64,000 bases of DNA from JANXLS01 sp035308565 (GCA_035308565.1 DATGGK010000128.1:8997-72996), one strand, 5' to 3'; shown: positions 25,214-34,382, numbered from the stretch's first letter. The notes: generated by a model from the sequence alone, not told the origin. Program-made: numbers and translations.

Positions 25214-25817
25214 CGTTTTGACGCAAATAAAAGTGGAAGTCACGCGGCGAAGCGGCGCGCCATCGAAACCAACACGAGTGGAATTGAGCGCGGTCTTTCT
25301 GCGCGCGTGGCAGTTCATTCCAACGCCCCGGATCGCAAGACGGCTCTCCGAGCCGTCCTGCATCAGCGTCAACGTGCTGCTCGTCACGGACGCGGAAATC
25401 GCGGAACTCAACGCGCGCCACATGCAGCACGATGGACCGACCGACGTGCTCTCTTTTCCCATGGGCGAATTCGATCCGGAATCCGGCGCATTTCATCTTG
25501 GCGACGTTGTGGCGAGTTTTGAAACCGCGCGGCGCGAAGCAAATGCGCGCAAGATTCCGCTCGCGGAAGAATTGGCGCGCTATTGCGTGCACGGTTTCTT
25601 GCACTGCCTCGGCTACGACGATTCGACGCACGCGAAACGGCGCGCGATGTTTGCGGTCCAGGAGCGCGCGCTGCGAGCCGCGACCGCAAGGGCGCGGGTT
25701 ATGGTTTCTCGATCAGCAACACGGGCCGCAAAATCCCGCCCAAAAACAAATCGGTCAGCCGCGAATGATCCACGCGCACCGCGACGCAATTCTTCCCTGC
25801 ATGCGCGCTCGCGGTAA
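25146..25817 (+). CDS. ybeY: Endoribonuclease YbeY (rRNA maturation factor), with palindromic insert
   Basis: 223 residues as read. Core: VLLVTDAEIAELNARHMQHDG, PTDVLSFPMGEF and the metal site VHGFLHCLGYDD (~147-158), where the third ligand is Asp, as in some families, instead of His. YbeY processes 16S rRNA ends and aids ribosome quality control. The ATG at 25146 has a good GGAAGG site but lies 68 bases inside pgpH; TTG 25218 or GTG 25233 would match the family N-terminus better. Residues ~63-72 (R-R-L-S-E-P-S) come from a palindromic repeat. The C-terminal ~45 residues are basic, unlike the family, and overlap the convergent DUF4838 gene by 119 bases. Confidence 0.88.
   Translation: MIRKKTTATTSQNRLKRKGTPRDVLTQIKVEVTRRSGAPSKPTRVELSAVFLRAWQFIPTPRIARRLSEPSCISVNVLLVTDAEIAELNARHMQHDGPTDVLSFPMGEFDPESGAFHLGDVVASFETARREANARKIPLAEELARYCVHGFLHCLGYDDSTHAKRRAMFAVQERALRAATARARVMVSRSATRAAKSRPKTNRSAANDPRAPRRNSSLHARSR
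25339..25358. repeat. 20-bp palindromic repeat inside ybeY
   Basis: gacggctctccgagccgtcc, a palindrome with a short centre. Its exact reverse complement occurs at 47760-47780 inside the HEAT-repeat gene. Here it codes for R-R-L-S-E-P-S. Confidence 0.85.
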
Positions 25818-27972
25818 TGTCCACTTCAAAAGGCGCGTTCCGTTTCGCCGCGCCGACAATCGGCGCTTGAACGCCGTTGACGTACACCTCGGCGAGTCCA
25901 TCGACTTGCGTGAACAAAAGCGAAAGCTTCGGGTGTTGCGCGGGAATGTCGATTGTCGTGCGATACCACATTACAGTCAGTTTATCCGGCAGCCCTTGCG
26001 CGTTGAGCGTTTTGCTGAACGTCGCGACGCGTTTCCAGCCCGTGTCATCGAAATCGGTTTTGGCGAAACCGGCCTCGATACCCGCGTTCTTCTCGTCCCA
26101 CGCGAAGCGCCATTCGTCGCCGAGCACCGATAACAATTTGTTTGGCTTCGCCGTGGCGGCAGCGCCGGCATCGACCGCGGCCTTCACAAAGCGTTCCAAA
26201 TATTTCGACGCGTATTCGCGATTCGCATAGCGCTGAGTGGCGAGATGCTCCAACCTCGCCGTTATCTTCGTATACGTATCCTTCGCGCCGGCGAAATCGC
26301 CTGCATTCATCGCGTTCCAGAGCTGCATGTATTCTTCAGCGCTTTTCAATCCTTCGGCGTGCACGGCCACGCGCGCGGCGTATTGCGCGTCACCCGCCGC
26401 GGCGTCGGCCGCCTGCTTCAAAAGCTGCCGGCATTTTTCGAGAAACTCCGGCGTGTAAAGCAAATTCACCCAATGAAAGCCGCCTGAATGGCAATCGAGT
26501 TTCGATTGGGCCTGATCGATCCCCATCCAATATTCCTTCATGAACGGCCCGGCTTTCGGCCCGAAGAATTTCGAAAAATAATCGTCCATGATCGCATCGG
26601 TGTTCGCGTTTGGCGCGTACGCCAACCGCAGTGCCAGATACATTTGCGGCCCGTAGATGTGCCAGTTTGAAAGCATTTCCATCGTCAGCCCGATGCAGCC
26701 TTTGCTCTTCAAATATGGAATGTCGTGCTTGAGCACCGAGATTCGCGAAAACGGCACCGTCGCTTCGGCGAGGTCATAATCGTACTCGTAATAGCCAATT
26801 TTCTGCGCCTCGCCGGCCCAGCCTTCGATCATCGCCCGCGCCTGCTGCCGCGACGGGCAGAGCGGGTTGTCCATCCCGTGAAGGCGGCAATAGCGGATCG
26901 GCGCAATGAACGCGCACAAATTCGGCGCGCATTTCATCCCCTGCGGCGGCTGCGTGTAATCAGCGTAACAATAGAAACTCAGAATCGAATCCGGATTTGT
27001 CGCGGCGACTTTGTTTCCGATTGCGTTGAAGAAATCGACGTAGCGGCGCGACATGCTCACCGTTCCCGACGACGGCTCGGTTTCGTTTGGATTGTCCTGC
27101 GCTTTGCACGCCGGACATTGGCAATAGCCGCGCCCGTCGGTCGGCGAAATCGACGGATTGTGCGCGCCGCCCCGAATTTTCGCGGCCACGCGTTCCGCAA
27201 AAAAATCGCGCAACTCCGGATTGGACGTGCACAGCCACCCGCTCGCCACACGGTTCCCATCCGCATTCATCGCGAAGAAATCCGGATGCGCCGCAAACTC
27301 CGACGCCGGCACGTAACCGCCCCATGAATGCGAATGCGACAGATCGATCCCGCCCTGCCCGTTCCACACCGTCCACAGCGCCTGATCGTAGCCGCGCCAG
27401 CTCGGCCCTTTCGCGTTGCGATGCAAAAATCCCGGCGCTTCCGAAATATCGAGCATGCCGACGCTCAGCGTCTGCGTCTTGGGATAGACTTCGCCGAGTG
27501 GATTGTCCATGAAGCAGCGGCAACCCAGTTCTTCGAGAAACCGGCACACGGCTTTCACGGTCGCGGTGCCGTTTTGCCCGCCGATCAAGATGCGCGTGTC
27601 GCCGGCAACAATCCGCACACCTTCGTGGCTGGGGCTGTCGATCGCGTCCAGTTTGAGCCCAGCTTTCACCGCCGCGGTGCCGACAAAAATCGCCGCGCCT
27701 TCCTTCGGCGCGGCGCGCGAAACCGAGAGCTTCGCGCCGGTGATTTTCTCGATCCAATCAGCGAGCACTTCCGCGGCGTGTACGTCATCCGCGGCGAAAT
27801 TGCGCACTTGTTTGGCAGGCCGCTTCTTAGTTTTTTGATCAAGCTCCAGCGCAGGCCCGTCCACAACGATCGTCGCCACAGCTTTGCCGTCCTTCACCAG
27901 TTCCAGCGCTCGCGCGGAACGAAACGTCAGCAACAAGGAAAGTGCCGCAAGTACTATAGTGCTAATTTTCAT
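25699..27972 (-). CDS. Secreted DUF4838 protein with C-terminal carbohydrate-binding-like domain
   Basis: About 757 residues. The ATG at 27972 opens a signal peptide (MKISTIVLAALSLLLTFRSA). Residues ~40-160 resemble the alpha-glucuronidase/hexosaminidase N-terminal domain (FAADDVHAAEVLADWIEKI). Residues ~220-500 are DUF4838 (SPTDGRGYCQCPAC, YVDFFNAIGNKVA, GCIGLTMEMLSNWHIYGPQMY in pieces). The C-terminal ~130 residues look like a galactose-binding jelly roll (FDDTGWKRVATF, VMWYRTTIDIP, VYVNGV). DUF4838 is predicted to be a glycoside-hydrolase-like barrel, so plant or algal glycan breakdown is likely. An earlier in-frame start at 28011 would bury the signal peptide. Confidence 0.85.
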   Translation of the reverse strand: MKISTIVLAALSLLLTFRSARALELVKDGKAVATIVVDGPALELDQKTKKRPAKQVRNFAADDVHAAEVLADWIEKITGAKLSVSRAAPKEGAAIFVGTAAVKAGLKLDAIDSPSHEGVRIVAGDTRILIGGQNGTATVKAVCRFLEELGCRCFMDNPLGEVYPKTQTLSVGMLDISEAPGFLHRNAKGPSWRGYDQALWTVWNGQGGIDLSHSHSWGGYVPASEFAAHPDFFAMNADGNRVASGWLCTSNPELRDFFAERVAAKIRGGAHNPSISPTDGRGYCQCPACKAQDNPNETEPSSGTVSMSRRYVDFFNAIGNKVAATNPDSILSFYCYADYTQPPQGMKCAPNLCAFIAPIRYCRLHGMDNPLCPSRQQARAMIEGWAGEAQKIGYYEYDYDLAEATVPFSRISVLKHDIPYLKSKGCIGLTMEMLSNWHIYGPQMYLALRLAYAPNANTDAIMDDYFSKFFGPKAGPFMKEYWMGIDQAQSKLDCHSGGFHWVNLLYTPEFLEKCRQLLKQAADAAAGDAQYAARVAVHAEGLKSAEEYMQLWNAMNAGDFAGAKDTYTKITARLEHLATQRYANREYASKYLERFVKAAVDAGAAATAKPNKLLSVLGDEWRFAWDEKNAGIEAGFAKTDFDDTGWKRVATFSKTLNAQGLPDKLTVMWYRTTIDIPAQHPKLSLLFTQVDGLAEVYVNGVQAPIVGAAKRNAPFEVDITASAHAGKNCVAVRVDHSRLTDLFLGGILRPVLLIEKP

Positions 27973-28163
27973 TTCTTTGGTGTCCAAACAGGCGGCCGAA
28001 GGCAGCGCCAATTTTTATGCGTTTACGGGAAGATTTCGTTACCGCCGCGTTACTAATGTTTTAACCGATTGAGCACTTTTGTGACCCCTGAAATCTGCCG
28101 CCGTGTGGCGCGCGATTCAGACAACAGGGTTGGCCATCGTTTTTAACATAAGGAGTTTTTGTC

Positions 28164-28532
28164 ATGAAGCGTCTGTTGCTTTCCCTTTCCATCCTCGTCC
28201 TCGCGGCCACGCTTTGCGCGCCCGTCCATGCAGCTCAAGGCGGCGGACGGCGCCAGGATCCCATCGCGTTCATTTTGCAGCACGCCAGCGACCTGAGCAT
28301 TACCGACGATCAGAAGACCAAGATCGAAGCGATCCAAAAAGACCTCCCTACCCGCCCGAAAGACCGAACCGACCAAAATGCCATGACCGAATACCGGACC
28401 AAAGTCAAAGACGCAGCCGAAAAAGTCACCGCGCTCCTGACCAAGGACCAGCAGGACAAGCTCACGGCGCTGAAGGATAAAGCCGCCGCAGGAAGCACGC
28501 CTGCGGACAAGAAAGACCCCAACGCGAAGTAG
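28164..28532 (+). CDS. Small exported helical protein (Spy/LTXXQ-like)
   Basis: 122 residues, good AAGGAG site nine bases upstream. Signal peptide residues 1-23 (LLLSLSILVLAATLCAPVHA), then a helical body with LSITDDQKTKIEAIQ and VTALLTKDQQDKLTAL. These two L-T-x-x-Q-like motifs resemble Spy/CpxP periplasmic proteins and related planctomycete proteins, which are often chaperones or metal-stress proteins. The similarity is only motif-level. A single-gene unit: terminator at 28560. Confidence 0.7.
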   Translation: MKRLLLSLSILVLAATLCAPVHAAQGGGRRQDPIAFILQHASDLSITDDQKTKIEAIQKDLPTRPKDRTDQNAMTEYRTKVKDAAEKVTALLTKDQQDKLTALKDKAAAGSTPADKKDPNAK

Positions 28533-28559
28533 CGATTGCATTCGCATTTCAACGATTAC

Positions 28560-28592
28560 AAAGCCGGAGGCTGGTGCCTCCGGCTTTTTTTT
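28560..28592 (+). terminator. Rho-independent terminator
   Basis: Stem aaagccggagg (28560-28570) with cctccggcttt (28577-28587), six-base loop, then a run of T. It ends the small exported-protein gene. Confidence 0.9.
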
Positions 28593-28683
28593 GCAGGCGA
28601 AACGACTGCGACTCGTGAACCTTTTAGCTCATCACGTCACAAACTTTCGTCAACACGTTTGCATTTAAAGACGATAGGAAATC

Positions 28684-31044
28684 ATGCAAAAACTTAACGC
28701 TGTATCCGTCCTCGCACTCTCGTTCCTATGCGGCGTGATTCTGTTTGACTGTCGCGCCTCCGATTCGCCGCGTGCCATCATCCCGCCCGCGCATGGCTAC
28801 CTCTACGCGCTCAACGACGATGTCGCCGGAAATAAAATCGCCGGCTACATCGCCAACGCCAGCGGCGGCTCGCTCTTCACTATCCCGGGATTTCCCGTCG
28901 CCACCGGCGGCAACGGCAGCGGCAAAAACGCCAGTGAACAGTTAGCCGTCGATCACCGCAACGCGCGATTGTACGCCATCAACGCCGGATCGAACACCGT
29001 CAGCGCGTACTCCATTGATCTCAACACCGGCGCGCTGACCGCGCTGCCCTTTAGCCCGATCAATCTTGGCACGGGAAATTGGTACACTATCGCCGTGCAT
29101 CCAAGCGGTTCTCCATTAATTGTGGGTGACGCTGACGGAAATCTGGTGGAGAGCTTCGTGATTACCGCGACGGCAGCCACGGCCGCGGCGGGCAGTCCAT
29201 TCACAACCGCAACCGCGTCCCCGTTCTCATCCGTCTTTAGCCGCAAAGGAGATTTCTTCTACACCTCCGGCAACAACAACGGCAACAATTTCCTCGCTGG
29301 ATTTCAAGTCAACAGCACAACCGGCGCGCTCACCGCGCTCAGCGGTTCGCCGTTCAACACCATCGACTCGTACTCCGTCGCGCTGCAAACCGATGCAACC
29401 GGAAGGCTCCTTTCAACGACTTTCAGCGGCGCGAACTTGCGCGCGTACACGACTTCGGCGGGAATTCCCGCCGCGGTCACAGGCGATCCCTTCGCTTCCG
29501 GCCTGTCCAAACCCACGCACGGCGCGCTGCATCCCAATGGCTTTTACATGGTCGCCGATCGCGCGAACAACCAAGTCGGCGTCTACCAAATCGCGGGCAG
29601 CGGCGCCGGCACGACACTCGCGCCCGTGACCGGCTCGCCATTCGCTTCGGGCGGCACGTTCACCGATGCGCTCGCGCTCAACCACGACGGCACGATCCTC
29701 TTCGCCGCGAACGCCACGACGCTGAACATCACCGGATTCACCGTCGCGCCGCTCACGGGCGTGCTCAGTTCGCCCGTGACCCAATCCGCCAATGCCGTCG
29801 GCGCATCCGGCCGCATCGGCGGTCTGGGCTTTATTGCGCCGCCCGTCGATCTCACGCTCACCGTCGTGAGCACGCCCACCACCGTCGTCGCCGGTTCCGG
29901 TGCGGGCAATCTTGTCTACACGCTCACGCTCAAAAACAACGGTCCTTCCGACGCCTCGGGCGTGGCCGTCACGAACATACAGTCGCTGCCGTCCGGCGTG
30001 AGCTACGATTCCGCGTCGCCCTCCGCCGGATCGTTCGACAACACCAACGGACTCTGGACGGTCGGCAATCTCGCCAACGGCGCCACCGTCACGCTGGCGA
30101 TCACCAACACAGTCAGCGCCACCGCGCCCGCCGGCACCGCCAACATCAGCGATTCCGCAACGGCCGGCGCCAACGAAACGCTGATCAACACCAGCGACGA
30201 CTCCGCCACTGCCACCACGTCCGTCTCGTCCACGATCGTCTCCGGCCCCACGGCAACGCCGTCCACCGCCGGCGTGGGACAGCCCGTCAATTTCTCCATC
30301 GTCGTAACAGGCAGCGGCCTGACGTACGCATGGAATTTTGGCGACGGAGGCACCGACTCGGGCGCAAGCGTGAATCACGCATACGCAGCCGTCGGCACGT
30401 ACACGGCATCTGTCACCATCACCAGTCCTGGAAATCCAACGCAAACCGCCAGTGTGCAAGTCACCGTGGTCGCGCCGTTGGTTGGCTCCGGCAACGACAG
30501 CGATGGTGACGGCTTCTCCGATGCTCTGGAGACGATCGCCGGCACCGATCCGCACAGCGCCGCCAGCACACCGATCGGCCAGCCCCTCACCGCCGCGCTG
30601 ATTCAATCGCTCACGATTTCGAAAGCGTCGATCAAACTAAATTTCATGACCGGCGGAAAGGACAGCATCTCTTTCTCCGGCACGCTGCTAATTCTTGCGG
30701 ATTTCGCGCCGAACGGCCAAAAAGTTTTCGTCGATGTTGGCGGCAACGATGTTGGTTTCGTTTTGAACGCGAAGGGCCAATCCAAATCCGGCAACGATTC
30801 GCTGAAGATTTCAATCAAATCCAAGAAAGGCAGCGTCGCCGCGCAGACTGCCAAATATAGCGTAAAACTCAGCAAAGGCTCGTTCTCTGGTGCATTGGCC
30901 GACGAAGGCTTGACCGGCACGGCCGACTTAAAAAACGTTTCAAAAACCGTCGTCTTCTCTCTCATCTTCAACAACACCGTTCTGCAAAAATCGCAGACGC
31001 TGAGCTATACCGCAAAGAAAAACAAGTCGGGCAGCGCCAAATAG
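28684..31044 (+). CDS. Secreted beta-propeller / DUF11 / PKD surface protein
   Basis: 786 residues. A signal peptide (~1-22) leads to a lactonase-like (YncE-type) beta-propeller (~38-380) with repeated YAINAGSNTVSAYSID-like blades and G-S-P-F strand ends. Next come a DUF11 domain (~390-510; VAGSGAGNLVYTLTLKNNGP), a PKD domain (~525-600; YAWNFGDGGTDSGASVNHAY) and a calcium-binding NDSDGDGFSDALETIAGTDP segment (~607-626). The C-terminal ~150 residues are Ser/Lys-rich beta structure. Probably a cell-surface or extracellular matrix protein; no catalytic residues can be assigned. AGGAAA precedes the ATG. Confidence 0.82.
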   Translation: MQKLNAVSVLALSFLCGVILFDCRASDSPRAIIPPAHGYLYALNDDVAGNKIAGYIANASGGSLFTIPGFPVATGGNGSGKNASEQLAVDHRNARLYAINAGSNTVSAYSIDLNTGALTALPFSPINLGTGNWYTIAVHPSGSPLIVGDADGNLVESFVITATAATAAAGSPFTTATASPFSSVFSRKGDFFYTSGNNNGNNFLAGFQVNSTTGALTALSGSPFNTIDSYSVALQTDATGRLLSTTFSGANLRAYTTSAGIPAAVTGDPFASGLSKPTHGALHPNGFYMVADRANNQVGVYQIAGSGAGTTLAPVTGSPFASGGTFTDALALNHDGTILFAANATTLNITGFTVAPLTGVLSSPVTQSANAVGASGRIGGLGFIAPPVDLTLTVVSTPTTVVAGSGAGNLVYTLTLKNNGPSDASGVAVTNIQSLPSGVSYDSASPSAGSFDNTNGLWTVGNLANGATVTLAITNTVSATAPAGTANISDSATAGANETLINTSDDSATATTSVSSTIVSGPTATPSTAGVGQPVNFSIVVTGSGLTYAWNFGDGGTDSGASVNHAYAAVGTYTASVTITSPGNPTQTASVQVTVVAPLVGSGNDSDGDGFSDALETIAGTDPHSAASTPIGQPLTAALIQSLTISKASIKLNFMTGGKDSISFSGTLLILADFAPNGQKVFVDVGGNDVGFVLNAKGQSKSGNDSLKISIKSKKGSVAAQTAKYSVKLSKGSFSGALADEGLTGTADLKNVSKTVVFSLIFNNTVLQKSQTLSYTAKKNKSGSAK

Positions 31045-31065
31045 GTCGAAAGTCGAAAAAGTCGT

Positions 31066-31410
31066 TCACGTCTTGTCGCGCCCGTTCACCGCACTAATCA
31101 CATCGCCCAGCGCCTGAAGATGCTTGCGCAGCACTTTCAGGCCGCTGTCGCTGAGCGTGTACCAACTCACCGGCTTGCGGTCCACGAATTCTTTCTTCAC
31201 GCCGACGTAGCCGGCCTCCTCGAGCTTGCGCAGATGCGCGCCGAGGTTGCCGTCGGTTTCTTTGAGCAGGTTCTTTAAGCGCGAGAACGACAGCGCATCC
31301 GCGTCGCTTAGCAGCACCAGCGCGCCAAGGCGCGTGCGGTGCTGCAGCAGCGGATTCAGTTCGTTCAAGCGCTCGCCGGTGCGTTTCAGCGCATCATTCG
31401 GTCCGGGCAT
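31066..31410 (-). CDS. Winged-helix transcriptional regulator (HTH_34 type)
   Basis: 114 residues from the ATG at 31410, preceded by GAGGCG. Winged-helix domain ~20-100: TRLGALVLLSDADALSFSRL, LKETDGNLGAHLRKLEEAGY (recognition helix) and the wing VSWYTLSDSGLKVLRKHL. This matches small MarR/ArsR-like regulators often paired with membrane proteins. It overlaps the membrane-protein gene by 17 bases and is cotranscribed; it likely represses its own operon through the palindrome at 31997. Confidence 0.85.
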   Translation of the reverse strand: MPGPNDALKRTGERLNELNPLLQHRTRLGALVLLSDADALSFSRLKNLLKETDGNLGAHLRKLEEAGYVGVKKEFVDRKPVSWYTLSDSGLKVLRKHLQALGDVISAVNGRDKT

Positions 31411-31963
31411 TGGCGCGCCTCGCAAGAATAAAATTCATCAACGATCCGAGGAAAAACGCGACGCCGATCAGCGTCCACACATAGCTTGAAATAAAAAAAA
31501 TCGCGACGTAGCCCGCCGCCAAGATCAGTGCGTTCCAAATGAGCAGCGAACGCGAATGAACGGCCGCGAGCGCCATGCCCAGCGTGACCATCAATAAAAT
31601 TGCCGGACCGACCCCGCTGGGTGTGAGCTGCTTGTTCATAACCATTAACGCCATCAATCCAATTGCCGCCGTGACACACAGCCAATGCCACAGCCAGCGC
31701 ATTCCTTCAGTTCGCGAATTTTCGCCGCGCGCGACCTGGAAACGCCGCGCGAAGTAAAAGCTCAACGCGCCGCCGACCGGCCCCATGAGCAGCCAATACA
31801 AGCCCTCGTATTCAGGCCGCCAATCCAGAATCGGATAACCGGCCAGCGTGATAACGCCCCACAGCAAATAGATGGCGGGCGGTCCGTCCGCGTTTCGTTG
31901 TCGCTGCGCGACGACGTTTTTGATGAAATTGAGATCGTCCTGCGATTGAGCGGTATTTTCCAT
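31394..31963 (-). CDS. Multi-pass membrane protein cotranscribed with a winged-helix regulator
   Basis: About 189 residues from the ATG at 31963, which has an excellent GGGGAGGAATCC leader. After a polar N-terminus with NFIKNVVAQRQRNADGPPAIYLLWG split over helix 1, there are six hydrophobic helices. The organisation (N-terminal polar segment, six helices, followed by an HTH_34 regulator) recurs in many bacterial two-gene operons of unknown role. No catalytic motif is seen. Confidence 0.75.
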   Translation of the reverse strand: MENTAQSQDDLNFIKNVVAQRQRNADGPPAIYLLWGVITLAGYPILDWRPEYEGLYWLLMGPVGGALSFYFARRFQVARGENSRTEGMRWLWHWLCVTAAIGLMALMVMNKQLTPSGVGPAILLMVTLGMALAAVHSRSLLIWNALILAAGYVAIFFISSYVWTLIGVAFFLGSLMNFILARRANARTE

Positions 31964-31996
31964 GGATTCCTCCCCAAACGGTTTCCTGTCCATAAG

Positions 31997-32019
31997 AGTA
32001 CTCTACTATATAGAGTACT
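31997..32019 (-). promoter_or_regulatory. Palindromic operator overlapping the promoter of the membrane-protein/regulator operon
   Basis: Perfect 9-base arms agtactcta (31997-32005) and tagagtact (32011-32019) around ctata. On the minus strand a TTGACA lies just upstream, and a weak -10 (TAGAGT, 17-base spacing) falls inside the palindrome. The position suits a dimeric repressor, most simply the operon's own winged-helix protein. Confidence 0.65.
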
Positions 32020-32174
32020 TTGTGTCAACTCTTTTCTTTGCTTTTTTTGAATTGAATGGCTGAAGGAATCACGCCGAGTCCTCGGTCATCCCTTCAAGGG
32101 AAGGGGTGGGGGCGAGCTTTGTCGTGGGCGCAGGCCCGCGGCGAATGCACGGTTGCGTCAATAGGAAGAACTTC

Positions 32175-33950
32175 ATGCGCCATTGGCTCGCGTTGCTCCT
32201 GATCTCTTGTGCGTGCGCGCGCGCCGACTGGATTTATTTAAAAAGCGGCCGCACGCTGCAGGGCGAAGTCATTTCGCAAGACGACAAATTCGTGGTCGTG
32301 CGCGTGCTTTCCGGCGAAATCAAACTGCGCGCCGAAGACGTCGATTCCATCGAACGCCAGTCGCCGCAGGAATACAAATTCGATCTCGGCAAGCAACTGC
32401 TGCAACAGCGGCGCTACGACCGAGCCATCCAGATTTTCGAAGAAGGTTATCTCGCTGACAGAGGCGGCGAGCTGGCAAAGCGCAAACTCGCGCTCGGTTA
32501 CGCCGAAGCCGCGCAGTACTACAGGGACCATCACCGCCTCAACGACGCGCGCGATATCTGCGAAAAATGGATCAAGCTCGATCCCGAAAATAAAACGCCC
32601 GAATTGCTGGCCGAAGAAGCGAAGCGCATGCTTGCCGAAGTTGCGAAGGAAGAAAAGGCCCTCGACGAGGCGATTTCAAACGCGCATACCTACGCGCAGA
32701 ATTCGGATTGGAACGGCGCCATCGTCGCTTACGAGCGCGCGATCGACCTGACCCCCGACGCGCGGCGCATGGTTTCGTCCGAAATCGCGCACTGCTATGT
32801 CAGCCGCGCCAATGACCACGCGCGACGCAAACTTTCATTGGACGCAGCCAATGACATCGAGGCCGCGCTCGCATTCGATCCGTCGCTTGCCGACAAGCTC
32901 GAGCAGCTTTATGTCGCCAGTGTGCTGCCCGCGATTATCGACTGCATCGCGCACGGAGAGCTCGCTGCCGCTCAAGCCAGCATCAAGCGCGTGCTCGGCT
33001 TCGTGCCCGCCAACAAATCGGTGCTATACGTGTCAGGCCGGATCGAAGAGGCCGCCGGACATCTGCCCGCCGCCGCGGAGCAATACGGCCGCGCGCTGAA
33101 GATTCACGCGGCATCGCCCACGCAAGCGTACATCGACACTCTCCGCCAGCGCATCGAAGCGGAGTTGGGGATCAAGGGCGACACATGGAAAATCGATTCC
33201 GGCCTCGCCGACTCATCCGCCTTTGCCGCCGCCGCGGACGGCCCGGCCGAAACAAAAGAAACCGAGAATTTCCTGATCGTTCATCACAACGCCGCGCTCG
33301 CCGAGAAAGTCGCCGACGCCGCTGAATTCTGCCGCGCCGACATCATGGCCAAAATGGGCCTCTCTCCGCAATGGCGCGGCAAAGTCAAAATCATTTTGCA
33401 TCGCACGCAAGCCGAGTACACCGCGCGCACTGCGCAGCCGGAATGGACCGGAGGCTGTTCCAAATTCGCCTATGAAGGCGGGCGCATTGTGGACGCGCAG
33501 ATCCACTCGTGGCAAACCTCGCCGCGCCTTCTGAAATCCGTCATGCCGCACGAAATCACACACCTGATCGTCAACTCCAGCATGGCCGACCAAAGCGCCC
33601 TGCCGCGCGCGCTGCACGAAGGCTTCGCGGTGATGATGGAGCCGACGTTCCGCCAGGAATACTTCATGAATTTCCTGCGCCTGCGCATTAAGAGCCGCGA
33701 TTTCATTCCACTCAGCGACCTGATCGCCTCGCGCGATTACCCGCGCGATCCGGAATTCTTCTATGCCGAAGGCTTCGCGCTGGTCAGCTATCTCGTGCAG
33801 GAAAAAGGAATCAAAAACACCGTCAGCATCATCAACGGCGTGAGCGCCTCGACGAAAGCCGAGAGCGAACTGCTGCGCATCTCAGGCCGCAAAACGCTCG
33901 ACGACTTGCAGGCGGATTGGGTGGAGTGGCTGGGCAAGCAGGCGAAGTAA
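32175..33950 (+). CDS. Exported TPR protein with peptidase-MA-like metalloprotease domain
   Basis: 591 residues from the ATG at 32175 (AGGAAG eleven bases upstream); a longer frame from 32106 lacks a ribosome binding site. Signal peptide 1-17 (LALLLISCACARA). A short beta module (WIYLKSGRTLQGEVI) precedes TPR-like helices (~70-340). The C-terminal domain (~370-575) has the gluzincin motif MPHEITHLIVN (HEXXH, ~457-462) and a downstream ALHEGFAVMMEP with the third-ligand Glu, typical of the peptidase MA family. Predicted zinc protease of the periplasm or outside; substrate unknown. Confidence 0.85.
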   Translation: MRHWLALLLISCACARADWIYLKSGRTLQGEVISQDDKFVVVRVLSGEIKLRAEDVDSIERQSPQEYKFDLGKQLLQQRRYDRAIQIFEEGYLADRGGELAKRKLALGYAEAAQYYRDHHRLNDARDICEKWIKLDPENKTPELLAEEAKRMLAEVAKEEKALDEAISNAHTYAQNSDWNGAIVAYERAIDLTPDARRMVSSEIAHCYVSRANDHARRKLSLDAANDIEAALAFDPSLADKLEQLYVASVLPAIIDCIAHGELAAAQASIKRVLGFVPANKSVLYVSGRIEEAAGHLPAAAEQYGRALKIHAASPTQAYIDTLRQRIEAELGIKGDTWKIDSGLADSSAFAAAADGPAETKETENFLIVHHNAALAEKVADAAEFCRADIMAKMGLSPQWRGKVKIILHRTQAEYTARTAQPEWTGGCSKFAYEGGRIVDAQIHSWQTSPRLLKSVMPHEITHLIVNSSMADQSALPRALHEGFAVMMEPTFRQEYFMNFLRLRIKSRDFIPLSDLIASRDYPRDPEFFYAEGFALVSYLVQEKGIKNTVSIINGVSASTKAESELLRISGRKTLDDLQADWVEWLGKQAK

Positions 33951-33994
33951 AATTAGTTTTGGCGATTCCGCGGGATCGTTTAATATATCACCGT

Positions 33995-34375
33995 ATGGAC
34001 GAGCATGATCTCTTGACCGCCCACAGCAGCAGTTCCGGCGCGGCTATCTCGGAGGGCGATGCGCCTACGGCTGCGTCCCGAGCGGCAACAGTGCCATTTG
34101 ACCTTTCTCCGGATGCCGCCGCGTTCGTGCTGCAAAATCGACTTCAATCTGACTTGGAAGAACTCAAGTTTGCGGCGTGCAGTTTATTTTCCGGCGCTCG
34201 CAGGTTTGCGGTTACGCTTTCAACAGAACCCGAGGCCGAGCAAAATCCTTCGAAGCTGGTTCTCGAAGTCGATAGTGATTCGCCGCGGCGCGAATTCAAC
34301 GACACAATCCTGAACTTGTTTCGAAATCTTCGCCATAGCCCACTCTACGATTTACTGACAACTATTCGTGCATAG
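33995..34375 (+). CDS. Unrecognised small protein upstream of a HEPN-like protein
   Basis: 126 residues, not recognised. The first ~35 residues are Ser/Ala-rich and low complexity, containing an inverted-repeat-like stretch around 34050-34080. The rest is mixed helix/strand (FVLQNRLQSDLEELKFAACS, KLVLEVDSDSPRREFND). No signal or membrane segment. It ends eight bases before the HEPN-like gene, so the two form an operon. A role as partner or antitoxin is possible by position only. AT-rich tttaatatatca just upstream may be a -10 region. Confidence 0.55.
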   Translation: MDEHDLLTAHSSSSGAAISEGDAPTAASRAATVPFDLSPDAAAFVLQNRLQSDLEELKFAACSLFSGARRFAVTLSTEPEAEQNPSKLVLEVDSDSPRREFNDTILNLFRNLRHSPLYDLLTTIRA

Positions 34376-34382
34376 AGCTTTC

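Noticed and set aside
29413..30606. 397-codon antisense frame in the beta-propeller gene
   Set aside because: Gly/Arg/Asp-rich shadow; the plus-strand frame has clear propeller, DUF11 and PKD domains.
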